From DASPKS01 sp035628035 (GTDB taxonomy: Bacteria > Bacteroidota > Rhodothermia > Rhodothermales > Rubricoccaceae), in assembly GCA_035628035.1 (NCBI GenBank), contig DASPKS010000011.1:1-25570 (forward strand): DNA of 25,570 bases, read 5' to 3'. The notes beneath the pieces are model-generated. The model worked only from the letters and a program-made list of their open reading frames with translations, was not told the origin of the DNA and made no database searches. Made by a program: the position numbers and the translations under genes. Shown here piece after piece: positions 10,270 to 17,726 of the stretch. The stretch's first letter is position 1, and each line of letters opens with the position of its first letter.

Positions 10270-11091
10270 TCAGGAAGCAGGCGCGGTGGGGCGGGCCGCG
10301 CGGGCGGCCTCGGCGCGGTCCATAGCGCGGAGGGCGTCGAGCGCCTCGCGGGCGGCGTGCTGCTCGGCCTGCTTCTTCGAGCGGGCCTGCCCGCGCCCGC
10401 GCGGGACGCCGTCCACGAGCACCTCGACGGTGAACACGCGGCTGTGGCTCGGGCCCTCCTCGGCGACGGTGGCGTAGGCCGGCTGCGGCCACCCCCGCGC
10501 CTGGACGAACTCCAGCAGGAGGCTCTTGTAGTTGCTCCGCTGCTCGGCCACCGCGTCGAGGTCCACCGACCGGTCGAGCACCGAGAACACGAACCGCCGC
10601 GCCGCGAGGAACCCCTGGTCGAGGTAGAGCGCCCCGACGATGGCCTCGAAGGCGTCGGCCAGGATGGTCTGGTTCTCGCGGCCGTCGGCGCCGGCCATGT
10701 TGTCGCTCATGAGGATGAGCGGGCCGAGCCCGATGCGCCGCGCGTACCCGGCCAGCGCCTGCCCGTTGACGAGGTTGGCCCGCGTCTTCGTGAGGAACCC
10801 CTCGTCCTGGTCGGGGAAGGCGCGGTAGAGCCGCTCGGCCACGGCGGCGCCGAGCACGGCGTCGCCGAGGAACTCCAGGCGCTCGTTCGACTCCGTCCCC
10901 GTCGTGATGAGGCCGCGGAAGACCGACCGGTGGCGGAGCGCGTGCTCGAACAGCGACAGGTCGTGGACGGGCATCCCCACGAGGCGCTCGACGTCGGACC
11001 GGCGGACGCCGGCGGCCGTGACCTCGTCGCGCGCGAACCGCCGGCGCCAGCGGGCGAGCCACCCACCGGATCGAGAAGGGGAACCGTTCAC
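10270..11091 (-). CDS. rnc: Ribonuclease III
   Basis: This 273-residue RNase III cleaves double-stranded RNA in rRNA precursors and mRNAs. The catalytic domain carries the signature NERLEFLGDAVLG (residues 69-81). Metal-binding acids are visible as E70, E73, D77, D146 and E149. The C-terminal double-stranded-RNA-binding domain covers about residues 187-256, ending with the KKQAEQHAAREAL helix. A 35-residue Arg-rich N-terminal extension precedes the fold. The start is GTG at 11091, with AAGGA about 10 bases upstream. It lies upstream of gcvP on the same strand (114-bp gap) and diverges from the aldehyde dehydrogenase gene. All catalytic residues are intact. Confidence 0.97.
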   Translation of the reverse strand: MNGSPSRSGGWLARWRRRFARDEVTAAGVRRSDVERLVGMPVHDLSLFEHALRHRSVFRGLITTGTESNERLEFLGDAVLGAAVAERLYRAFPDQDEGFLTKTRANLVNGQALAGYARRIGLGPLILMSDNMAGADGRENQTILADAFEAIVGALYLDQGFLAARRFVFSVLDRSVDLDAVAEQRSNYKSLLLEFVQARGWPQPAYATVAEEGPSHSRVFTVEVLVDGVPRGRGQARSKKQAEQHAAREALDALRAMDRAEAARAARPTAPAS

Positions 11092-11230
11092 GTCGTAGCC
11101 GTCCTTAAATCATAGGCAGGGCGCCCGTGCGGGCCGCCCGCCGGCCCACCGTCGCGACGGCAAGTTGGCGTAGCCGCCCGCGCCCGCGCAAGCGCCGCCG
11201 GGGATTCCTCCCCCATTTCACCCGCCCCGC

Positions 11231-12637
11231 ATGGCCGCCACCTACACCACCGTCGATCCCACTACGGGCGCGCCGCTGGCCACCCACGCCCTCCTCGACG
11301 GCGCCGCCTTGGAGGCCGCCCTCGCCCGCGCCGCCGACGCCTTCGCCCGCCACCGCCAGACCCCTTTCGCCGAGCGGGCCGAGAAGCTGAACCGGCTGGC
11401 CGACCTCCTCGAACGGGAAAAGCGGCAGCACGCCGAGCGAATGGTCCGCGAGATGGGGAAGCCCATCACGCAGGCCGTTGCCGAGGCGGAGAAGTGCGTG
11501 CTCGGGTGCCGCTACTACGCCGAGCACGCCGCGCGCTTCCTCGCCGACGAGCCGCGCGCCACCGAGGCGGACCGGAGCGTCGTCGCCTACGAGCCGCTCG
11601 GGCCGGTCCTCGCCGTGATGCCGTGGAACTTCCCCTACTGGCAGGTCTTCCGCTTCGCGGCCCCCGCCGTGATGGCAGGCAACGTGGGCCTCCTCAAGCA
11701 CGCCAAGAACGTCCTCGCCTGCGGCGACGCCATCGCCGATCTCTTCCGCGAAGCGGGCTTCGCGGAGGGCGTCTTCCAGCACCTCCCCGTCGAAACCGAT
11801 CAGGTCGAACGCATCGTGCGCGACCCGCGTGTGGCCGCCGCCACGCTCACCGGGAGTGAGGGGGCCGGCCGCGCCGTCGCCACGGCGGCAGCGGATTCGC
11901 TCAAGAAGACGGTGCTGGAGCTGGGCGGCTCCGACGCCTTCGTTGTCCTCGCCGACGCCGACCTCGACCACGCCGTCGAGATCGGGGTGACGGCGCGCGT
12001 ACAGAACAACGGCGAGAGCTGCATCGCCGCCAAGCGGTTCATCCTCGAAAAGCCCATCGCCGAGGCGTTCGCGCGGCGGTTCACCGACGCGATGGCGGCG
12101 CTCCAGGTGGGCGACCCGATGGACGAGGCGACCCAGGTGGGCCCCCTCGCGCGGAAGGACCTCCGCGACGAGGTCCACGGCCAGGTCGAGCGCGCCGTCG
12201 CCGAGGGCGCCGAGGTGCTCACCGGCGGGCGTATCCCCGACGGCCCTGGCTTCTTCTATCCGCCGACGGTGCTGGCGAACGTCCGCGAGGGGACTGTTGC
12301 CTTCGATGAGGAGATCTTCGGCCCTGTCGCCTCCCTCGTCGCGGCTGAGGATGCCGACGACGCGGTGCGGCTGGCGAACGCCTCGCGGTTCGGCCTCGGC
12401 GGGGCCGTCTTCACGCGCGACGTGGCGAAGGGCGAGCGCGTGGCGCGGGCGCTCGCGTGCGGGTCCGCGTTCGTCAACGCGATGGTGCGGAGCCACCCCA
12501 ACGTGCCCTTCGGCGGGGTGAAGGCGAGCGGGTACGGCCGCGAGCTGGGGCCCGAGGGGATCCGCGAGTTCGTCAACGTCAAGACGCTGTGGGTGGAGCA
12601 CGGCCGGGGCAGCGGGAAGCCGATGGCCGCCGAGTGA
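11231..12637 (+). CDS. Aldehyde dehydrogenase, succinate-semialdehyde dehydrogenase type
   Basis: This 468-residue NAD(P)-dependent aldehyde dehydrogenase has the cofactor and oxyanion block MPWNFPYWQVFRFAAPA, the general base E230 (LELGGSDAF), the catalytic nucleophile C264 (NNGESCIAAKRF) and the C-terminal motif FDEEIFGPVAS. The wording of these blocks (GGSDAFVVLADADLD, SCIAAKRFI, VPFGGVKASGYGREL) is closest to the Sad/YneI and GabD succinate-semialdehyde dehydrogenases. These oxidise succinate semialdehyde to succinate in GABA or arginine/polyamine breakdown. ATG 11231 is the natural start. No GABA transaminase is adjacent, so the physiological substrate remains a family-based inference. 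Confidence 0.92.
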   Translation: MAATYTTVDPTTGAPLATHALLDGAALEAALARAADAFARHRQTPFAERAEKLNRLADLLEREKRQHAERMVREMGKPITQAVAEAEKCVLGCRYYAEHAARFLADEPRATEADRSVVAYEPLGPVLAVMPWNFPYWQVFRFAAPAVMAGNVGLLKHAKNVLACGDAIADLFREAGFAEGVFQHLPVETDQVERIVRDPRVAAATLTGSEGAGRAVATAAADSLKKTVLELGGSDAFVVLADADLDHAVEIGVTARVQNNGESCIAAKRFILEKPIAEAFARRFTDAMAALQVGDPMDEATQVGPLARKDLRDEVHGQVERAVAEGAEVLTGGRIPDGPGFFYPPTVLANVREGTVAFDEEIFGPVASLVAAEDADDAVRLANASRFGLGGAVFTRDVAKGERVARALACGSAFVNAMVRSHPNVPFGGVKASGYGRELGPEGIREFVNVKTLWVEHGRGSGKPMAAE

Positions 12638-12655
12638 GTCGGACAGCGATCGCCC

Positions 12656-12662
12656 TATTTTG
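12656..12662 (+). promoter_or_regulatory. Candidate -7 element TATTTTG
   Basis: TATTTTG, an AT-rich patch in very GC-rich surroundings, lies 27 bases before the start at 12690 and resembles the Bacteroidota -7 element. Confidence 0.35.
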
Positions 12663-12689
12663 CCGTTCATCCGCTAGCTCGGTACCGCC

Positions 12690-13010
12690 ATGCCCTGGGT
12701 GCTCATCCCCCTCGTCGCCATCATCGCGTGGGCCATCGTCGAACGGAGCAAGAACCTGTCGGCCGGGGGCGGCGACGTCCAGCGCGTGCTCGATGACCTG
12801 CTGCGCCGGCTGGAGGAAGCGGAGGCCGAGCGGCGGCGGCTCGCGCAGCGCGTCGAGCACCTGGAGGCTATCGTGACCGACGAGGGGTGGGAGCTCGACC
12901 GCGAGGCGAGGGCAGCCCTCGGCGGCACCCGCCCTGCGGTGTCATTGCCCGACGATGAGGACACCCCCGAGGCGGAGGCGGCACGCATGGCCCGGCGGCA
13001 GCGCGAGTAG
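12690..13010 (+). CDS. PspB-like membrane protein with coiled coil (106 aa)
   Basis: This 106-residue protein has one N-terminal transmembrane helix (residues 3-18, WVLIPLVAIIAWAIVE). A Glu/Arg-rich helix (about 28-66) follows, containing the coiled-coil stretch RRLAQRVEHLEAIVTDEGWELD. This resembles phage-shock protein B, where the coiled coil ends in the 'RVxxLExIL' block. PspB and relatives sit in the inner membrane and signal envelope stress. The C-terminal 35 residues are polar and probably disordered, longer than in PspB. No pspA or pspC gene is nearby, so a true Psp role is uncertain. It may simply be one of the many single-TM coiled-coil proteins. Confidence 0.65.
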   Translation: MPWVLIPLVAIIAWAIVERSKNLSAGGGDVQRVLDDLLRRLEEAEAERRRLAQRVEHLEAIVTDEGWELDREARAALGGTRPAVSLPDDEDTPEAEAARMARRQRE

Positions 13011-13112
13011 CGCAGGGTAAAGCCGCGGTTACGCGGCGCGGATTCACAGGGAACGGGCAGCGGCGGGGCTCCCCTGCGCCCTATCATCGGGCGCCCCACC
13101 ACGGTAGCCCGC

Positions 13113-14228
13113 ATGCCCGTCCGGTTCGTGGCCGTCCTCGGCGGCCTCCTCGCGCTCGCTGCGTCCGCCCACGCCCAGACGAGCCCGCCCCAAACGCTCT
13201 TCCCGGGCCTCCACGGGGCCGCCCTCCGCCAGGCCGTCGCGGCGGCGTACCGCCCCACCGTCCTCCTCTCGCTGGAGCAGTCGAAGGACACGATGTACGC
13301 CGTGATCGACCGCGCGCACCGGGGCGGCCAGGACGGCGCGTCCTGCCTCTACACCGACTACTTCGTCGCGTTCGACTGCAACCCCAACTGCGACATCAGC
13401 CAGGACGTCTACAACAACGGGTCCGGGCTTTCGCAGGAGCACGTGTGGCCGCGCTCGAAGGGCGCCACGGGGACGGCCGAGCGCGACCTCCACCACCTCT
13501 TCCCCTCCCGCAACGCCGTCAACAACGCGCGGAGCGACCTCCCCTTCGGCGAGAGCCCCGACGCGTCGACGAGCGCGTGGTACTACCTCGACGGGCAGCA
13601 GGCGGGGATGCCGCCGGAAGCCACGCGCGACCTCTGGAGCGAGCGTCTGGGCGGGGCGCTCTTCGAGCCGCGCGAGGTGTACAAGGGCGACGTGGCGCGG
13701 GCCGTGTTCTACTTCTTCGCGATGTACGGCCCGAGCGGGACGAACCAGGCCGACACCGCGTTCTTCAACGCGCAGAAGGACGTCCTCCTCGCGTGGCACC
13801 GCCAGGACCCCGCCGAGGAGGCCGACCGCGCGCGGAGCGACCGCGTGGCGCGCTACCAGCGCACCGCCGCCAGCCAGCCCGGCATCAACCCGTTCGTGGT
13901 GGACTCCTCGCTCGCCTTCCGCGCGTTCTTCCAGGAAGGCACGCCGACGGGGATGGAGCCCGTCGCGTCGAGTGAGGCGATCCGGCTCGACCTCGCGGGG
14001 CCGAACCCCTTCCGGGGACAGACGACGCTCGCCCTCACGCTGTCGCGTCCGGCCGTCGTCCGGGTGGAGGTGTTCGACGCGCTGGGGCGGCGGGTGCAGG
14101 TGCCCCTCGCAGGGCCGCTCCCGGCCGGGCGGCACCCGGTGGCGCTGCGCGGGCTCGCGCGGGGGCCGTTCCTCGTCCGCGCCTGGGCCGACGGGGCGGC
14201 CGTCACGCGCACGGTGACGGCGCAGTAG
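13113..14228 (+). CDS. Secreted endonuclease I with C-terminal sorting domain
   Basis: This 371-residue protein starts with a Sec signal peptide (cleavage near AHAQ, about residue 22). The nuclease domain belongs to the endonuclease I/NucM family, which cleaves DNA non-specifically using a beta-beta-alpha metal fold. The motif SQEHVWPRS has the catalytic His at 110, followed by DLHHLFP (125-131), then the SRNAVNNARSDLPFGE metal-binding segment. From about residue 290 a second domain begins with LDLAGPNPFRGQTTLAL and ends LVRAWADGAAVTRTVTAQ. This is the pattern of Por/T9SS-type C-terminal sorting domains, including the 'VFDALGRRV' strand. The enzyme is thus probably exported to the cell surface or medium to degrade extracellular DNA for nutrients. 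Confidence 0.92.
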   Translation: MPVRFVAVLGGLLALAASAHAQTSPPQTLFPGLHGAALRQAVAAAYRPTVLLSLEQSKDTMYAVIDRAHRGGQDGASCLYTDYFVAFDCNPNCDISQDVYNNGSGLSQEHVWPRSKGATGTAERDLHHLFPSRNAVNNARSDLPFGESPDASTSAWYYLDGQQAGMPPEATRDLWSERLGGALFEPREVYKGDVARAVFYFFAMYGPSGTNQADTAFFNAQKDVLLAWHRQDPAEEADRARSDRVARYQRTAASQPGINPFVVDSSLAFRAFFQEGTPTGMEPVASSEAIRLDLAGPNPFRGQTTLALTLSRPAVVRVEVFDALGRRVQVPLAGPLPAGRHPVALRGLARGPFLVRAWADGAAVTRTVTAQ

Positions 14229-14419
14229 GCGGGGGACCTAGCTGGCTTGACGTTCGGCGGGGGTGTTTACGCCCGCGCCACGCAAGCGCGATGGTTGTGG
14301 GGGTGATTCGCCACAGTTCCGCCACACCCTCCGGGGAGGCGGGGCGATTACTTGTCCGGCGAACGGGGCGACCCGCCCATCGCCCTTCTCTGCTACCTCC
14401 TCCACAGCCCCGCACAGCC

Positions 14420-15274
14420 ATGAACCTCCTCCACCTCCGGCTTCCCCTGGTGGCCCTCGCCCTGGCCATCACGTTCGCCGGCTGCGACAACGCCGGCTCC
14501 GACACGGACAACGCCAGCGACGCCGAAGAGACCGAGGCCGCGGCCGTCGTCGTGGCCAACGCCATCGCCGTCGACGGCGGCGGCGCCCTCAACGACGCGG
14601 CCGGCATCGCCTCCTTCGGCGACGGCGACGCCCTCGGCGGCGGCGAGCCCGGCTGCACCGTCGAGCGCTCCTTCGACCCCGCCACGATGACGTGGACGCG
14701 CACCATCGACTGCGAGCGCGGCGACCCCGACGGCGCGTTCTACGCCGCCTTCAGCCGCACGCACGAGCTCCAGTTCTTCAACGACGGCGTGCCGCAGCAG
14801 CCCGCCGAGGGCGCCGACTCCCTCCACCTCGTGATCGTCGACGGCACCGGCGTCCGCTGGAACCCCGTGCTCTACCACGAGCTCCAGGACATCGGCGGCG
14901 ACTTCGCCATCGGCGACCTCGACGAGGAGCTCGTCACCGTCAACGGGACGTATAACCGCTCCGCGCTCGACTCCGTCCGCACGCGCCGCGCCATCCGCAC
15001 GGTCGACTACGACCTCGCGCTCACCTTCGACGACGTGCGCGGCCCGCGCCGCGTGCGCCACAACTGGCACCGCGCCGTGAGCGGCACCCTCTCGGGCACC
15101 TACGACGCGACCGTCACGATCCAGCGGGCCGGCAGCACACAGACCCGCGAGGTCCACCGCACGTTCACCATCGTGTTCGGCGGGGAGTCCGATCCGGGCG
15201 TGGCCACCCTCCGCATGGGCGGCCAGACCTACCGCGTCGACCTCGAAACGGGGATGGTCGCGGGCGTGAACTAG
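14420..15274 (+). CDS. Putative lipoprotein, uncharacterised (284 aa)
   Basis: ATG 14420 opens a 284-residue protein with a lipoprotein signal peptide and lipobox FAGC (Cys22). An acidic Asp/Glu/Ala-rich linker (about 23-45) follows. The rest is predicted beta-rich, with alternating strands such as YDLALTFDDVRGPRRVRHNWHRAVSGTLSGTY and a C-terminal VATLRMGGQTYRVDLETGMV. Similar 'cell-surface beta-sandwich' lipoproteins are common in Bacteroidota/Rhodothermota, but I cannot name a family. Two cysteines (about 80 and 99) could pair in the mature protein. The gene is terminated by the strong hairpin at 15299-15336. Confidence 0.75.
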   Translation: MNLLHLRLPLVALALAITFAGCDNAGSDTDNASDAEETEAAAVVVANAIAVDGGGALNDAAGIASFGDGDALGGGEPGCTVERSFDPATMTWTRTIDCERGDPDGAFYAAFSRTHELQFFNDGVPQQPAEGADSLHLVIVDGTGVRWNPVLYHELQDIGGDFAIGDLDEELVTVNGTYNRSALDSVRTRRAIRTVDYDLALTFDDVRGPRRVRHNWHRAVSGTLSGTYDATVTIQRAGSTQTREVHRTFTIVFGGESDPGVATLRMGGQTYRVDLETGMVAGVN

Positions 15275-15298
15275 CGCATCGCACGCTCGCCCTTCTCA

Positions 15299-15336
15299 TG
15301 GCCCCGCTGGACCTCCCGGCGGGGCCACTTCTTTTT
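15299..15336 (+). terminator. Strong rho-independent terminator
   Basis: A perfect 9-bp stem (TGGCCCCGC 15299-15307 with GCGGGGCCA 15319-15327), an 11-base loop, then CTTCTTTTT. It closes the lipoprotein gene ending at 15274. Confidence 0.9.
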
Positions 15337-15342
15337 CGGCCA

Positions 15343-15472
15343 TGTCATTCCGGGCGAGCGGAGCGAGCCGAGAAAGCGAAGCTTCCCAAAGGGAAATCTG
15401 CGTGGACGGAGGAAAACGCTTCGGAGGGTTTCCCCCCGCGAAGCCAGATCCCTCGCTGCGCTCGGAATGACA
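15343..15472. repeat. REP/MITE-like extragenic palindromic element
   Basis: The 130-bp element is bounded by a perfect 10-bp inverted repeat (TGTCATTCCG at 15343-15352, CGGAATGACA at 15463-15472). Just inside each end lies the GAGCG/CGCTC sequence that commonly follows it. Translated on the minus strand it reads CHSERSEGSG ... LARNDM, the hallmark of a widespread family of extragenic repeats often mis-called as short proteins. It lies between the terminator and the promoter region of the nuclease gene. Only one copy is in this window, so its genome-wide number is unknown. Confidence 0.75.
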
Positions 15473-15503
15473 CGTCAGGAAAAGCGGAACGCGGGCGCGG
15501 CGG

Positions 15504-15511
15504 TATGTTGG
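15504..15511 (+). promoter_or_regulatory. Candidate -7 element TATGTTGG
   Basis: TATGTTGG differs from TAnnTTTG at one base and lies 27 bases upstream of the nuclease start at 15539. Confidence 0.35.
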
Positions 15512-15538
15512 GCGCCCCTCTCCCTCCTGCCCGTCTGC

Positions 15539-16936
15539 ATGAAGCTCACGTTCTGGGGCGCCGCCCGCACCGTCACCGGCTCGCTCCACGTCCTCGACCT
15601 GGAGAACGGCACGCGCCTCTTCCTCGAATGCGGGCTGTTCCAGGGGCCGCGCGAGGAGGCCAAGCGCCGCAACGCCGAGTTCCCCGCCGACCCCGCGACG
15701 GTCGACGCCGTGGTCCTCTCGCACGCGCACATGGACCACTCCGGGCTCCTCCCGCGCCTCTACCGGCAGGGCTTCCGCGGGAGGGTCTACTGCACCCCCG
15801 CCACGCGCGACCTCTGCGAGCTCATGCTCCGCGACAGCGCGCGCATCCAGGCCAGCGACGCCGACTTCTTCAACCGGAAGATCCGGAAGAAGGGGCAGCC
15901 GCCCGTCGAGCCGCTCTACGACGAGGAGGACGCCGAGGGCATCCTGCGGCGGTTCGTCTCCTTCCCGTACCACCACCCCTTCCAGGTGGCCGACGGCGCC
16001 ACGGTGGAGTTCCGCGACGCCGGGCACATCCTCGGCTCGGCCACCGTCACCCTCACCGTCACGGAAGGCGGCAAAGAGAAGCGCCTCGGCTTCACGGGCG
16101 ACCTCGGCAACCCCGACCGCCCCATCCTCCGCGACCCGGAGAAGATGGACGACTGCGACTGGCTCATCACGGAGTCCACCTACGGCGGGGAGACGCACGA
16201 GCCGACGGAGCAGGCGAAGGGTCGCCTCGCCGAGGTGATCCGCAGGGCCGCCGCGCGCGGGGGGAAGGTGATCGTGCCCGCCTTCGCCGTCGGCCGCACG
16301 CAGGAGCTGGTGTACGCGCTCGACCAGCTCGCCCACGAGGGCGCCCTCCCCGACATCCCCATCTTCGTGGACAGCCCGCTGGCGGTGGACGTGACGGGCG
16401 TCTTCCGCGCGCACCCCGAGTGCTACGACCGCGAGCTGCTCGACTACCTCATGAAGGACCCCAACCCGTTCGGATTCGAGCGGCTGGAGTACGTCCGCGA
16501 GGCGGCGCGCTCGAAGGCGCTCAACGGGATGCGCGTGCCAATGGTGATCATCTCGGCGAGCGGGATGGCCGAGGCCGGGCGCGTGCTCCACCACCTCCGC
16601 AACAACGTCGAGGACCCGAAGAACGTGGTGCTCGTGGTGGGGTACATGGCCGAGGGCACGCTGGGGCGAAAGCTGGTGGAGCGCCAGTCCGAGGTGCGGA
16701 TCTTCGGGGAGCCGCACCCGCTCCGCGCCGAGGTGGTGGTGCTGAACTACTTCTCCGCGCACGCCGACGAGCCGGGGCTGCTCGCCTTCCTCGGGCAGCT
16801 CGACCGCGAGCGGCTCCGGCAGGTGTTCCTCGTCCACGGCGAGGTGGACCGGCAGGAGGCGCTCAAGGCCGCGCTCGACCGCGAGGGCTACCGCGACGTC
16901 CGCATCCCCGCCCAGCGCGAGGCGTTCGACCTCTGA
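15539..16936 (+). CDS. Metallo-beta-lactamase fold / beta-CASP RNA-processing nuclease (CPSF73-like)
   Basis: This 465-residue enzyme has the full MBL-beta-CASP layout found in CPSF73/Ysh1-like RNA endonucleases and exonucleases. Zinc-ligand motifs are HAHMDH at residues 62-67, H163 (DAGHILGSA), D188 (TGDLGN) and H433 (LVHGEVD). The beta-CASP insert contains STYGGETH (motif A region), SASGMAEAGRVLHHL (motif B area) and H408 in NYFSAHADEPGL (motif C). ATG 15539 gives the typical beginning LTFWGAARTVTGS. The longer frame upstream runs through the REP element and is rejected. The last 24 codons are duplicated downstream of the mntA-hepT pair (see the repeat entries). Its role is probably RNA maturation or decay. 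Confidence 0.93.
   Translation: MKLTFWGAARTVTGSLHVLDLENGTRLFLECGLFQGPREEAKRRNAEFPADPATVDAVVLSHAHMDHSGLLPRLYRQGFRGRVYCTPATRDLCELMLRDSARIQASDADFFNRKIRKKGQPPVEPLYDEEDAEGILRRFVSFPYHHPFQVADGATVEFRDAGHILGSATVTLTVTEGGKEKRLGFTGDLGNPDRPILRDPEKMDDCDWLITESTYGGETHEPTEQAKGRLAEVIRRAAARGGKVIVPAFAVGRTQELVYALDQLAHEGALPDIPIFVDSPLAVDVTGVFRAHPECYDRELLDYLMKDPNPFGFERLEYVREAARSKALNGMRVPMVIISASGMAEAGRVLHHLRNNVEDPKNVVLVVGYMAEGTLGRKLVERQSEVRIFGEPHPLRAEVVVLNYFSAHADEPGLLAFLGQLDRERLRQVFLVHGEVDRQEALKAALDREGYRDVRIPAQREAFDL
16865..16936 (+). repeat. Direct repeat, copy A: 3' end of the nuclease gene
   Basis: The last 72 bases of the nuclease gene, including its stop. They align without gaps to 17648-17719 with 7 mismatches. 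The protein reading is KAALDREGYRDVRIPAQREA then FDL-stop. Confidence 0.9.
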
Positions 16937-16976
16937 GCGGCGGGCACCCCCGCCGGTTCGCGCCGTATCAGCCGCG

Positions 16977-17306
16977 ATGGAACCGACGATCCCGCTCCCC
17001 GCTGACCAGCGATCCGCGCTCGCAGCCTTCTGCCGACGGTGGCGCGTGGCCGAGCTGGCCGTGTTCGGCTCCGCCCTCCGCGCCGACTTCGGGCCCGGCA
17101 GCGACCTCGACCTGCTCGTGACGTTCGCGCCGGACGCGCAGTGGGGGCTGTGGGACCACGCGCGGATGCAGGAGGAACTGGAAGCGGTGCTCGGGCGCCC
17201 GGTGGACCTCCTCACGCGGCGGGCGGTGGAGCGGAGCGCGAACCCGATCCGGCGGCGGGCCATCCTCTCCACGGCCCGGCCGCTCATCCCGGCTGAGGCC
17301 GCATGA
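16977..17306 (+). CDS. mntA: MntA-type nucleotidyltransferase antitoxin
   Basis: This 109-residue minimal nucleotidyltransferase has the signature GSx10DxD, with G31-S32 followed by D43 and D45 (GSALRADFGPGSDLDLLV). In characterised HepT-MntA systems this protein adds AMP to a tyrosine of the HepT toxin and so silences it. The start ATG 16977 lies 40 bp after the nuclease stop. Its TGA overlaps the ATG of hepT (ATGA), so the two are translationally coupled. The third catalytic acid is probably D81 in PVDLL. The length fits the family. The gene order antitoxin-toxin and the 4-bp overlap are as expected for a type VII toxin-antitoxin operon. Confidence 0.9.
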   Translation: MEPTIPLPADQRSALAAFCRRWRVAELAVFGSALRADFGPGSDLDLLVTFAPDAQWGLWDHARMQEELEAVLGRPVDLLTRRAVERSANPIRRRAILSTARPLIPAEAA

Positions 17307-17644
17307 ACCGGGACGACGCTACGCTCCTCGACCTCGCACGGGCGGCCCGGCTCGTCCGCCAGTTCGCCGCACAGACCGACGGGGCGCGGTTCGAAGAAGA
17401 CCTGCTCGTGCAGTCGGCCATCCTGCACCAGCTCCTCGTGCTGGGCGAGGCGGCGAAGCGGCTCTCGGAGCCGTTTCGGGCGGCGCACCCCGACGTGCCG
17501 TGGACGCTCATCGCGCGGATGCGCGACCGGCTCATCCACGGGTACGACACGGTGGACCTCCAGCTCGTCTGGCAGACCGTGGAGCGCGACGTGCCGGCGC
17601 TCCTCGCCCACCTGGAACCGTTGCTTCCAAGCGACCCGGCGTAA
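17303..17644 (+). CDS. hepT: HepT-like HEPN-domain toxin (DUF86)
   Basis: This 113-residue all-helical HEPN protein carries the RNase motif Rx4HxY as R74, H79 and Y81 (RDRLIHGYDTVD). The preceding helices (ILHQLLVLGEAAKRLSE) are typical of DUF86/HepT. HepT toxins cleave RNA and are neutralised when the partner MntA AMPylates the motif tyrosine, here Y81. The start overlaps the mntA stop by 4 bp. The gene is followed immediately by the duplicated end of the upstream nuclease gene. All motif residues are present, so the pair looks functional. Confidence 0.92.
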   Translation: MNRDDATLLDLARAARLVRQFAAQTDGARFEEDLLVQSAILHQLLVLGEAAKRLSEPFRAAHPDVPWTLIARMRDRLIHGYDTVDLQLVWQTVERDVPALLAHLEPLLPSDPA

Positions 17645-17647
17645 GCA

Positions 17648-17719
17648 AAGGCCGCGCTCTACGGGGAGGGCTACCGCGACGTGCGCATCCCCGCGCAACG
17701 CGAGGCGGTCGACCTCTGA
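17648..17719 (+). pseudogene. Direct repeat, copy B: orphan 3' fragment of a nuclease gene
   Basis: These 72 bases repeat the final 24 codons, including the stop, of the nuclease gene that ends at 16936, with 7 mismatches and no gaps. The frame stays open (KAALYGEGYRDVRIPAQREA then VDL-stop). There is no start and no upstream remainder of the gene, so it is a leftover fragment. The distance between the copies is 783 bp, exactly enclosing mntA-hepT. Confidence 0.88.
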
Positions 17720-17726
17720 GCTGGGG

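Noticed and set aside
14229..14419. Sigma-70 style promoter at TTGACG (about 14247) in the spacer before the lipoprotein gene
   Set aside because: No -10-like hexamer occurs at 16-18 bases; only a weak GCGGG/CCCGC dyad is seen there.
15296..17698. 800-residue minus-strand frame containing CHSERSEGSG
   Set aside because: It overlaps the nuclease, mntA and hepT genes. The CHSERSEGSG part is the known false translation of an extragenic repeat.
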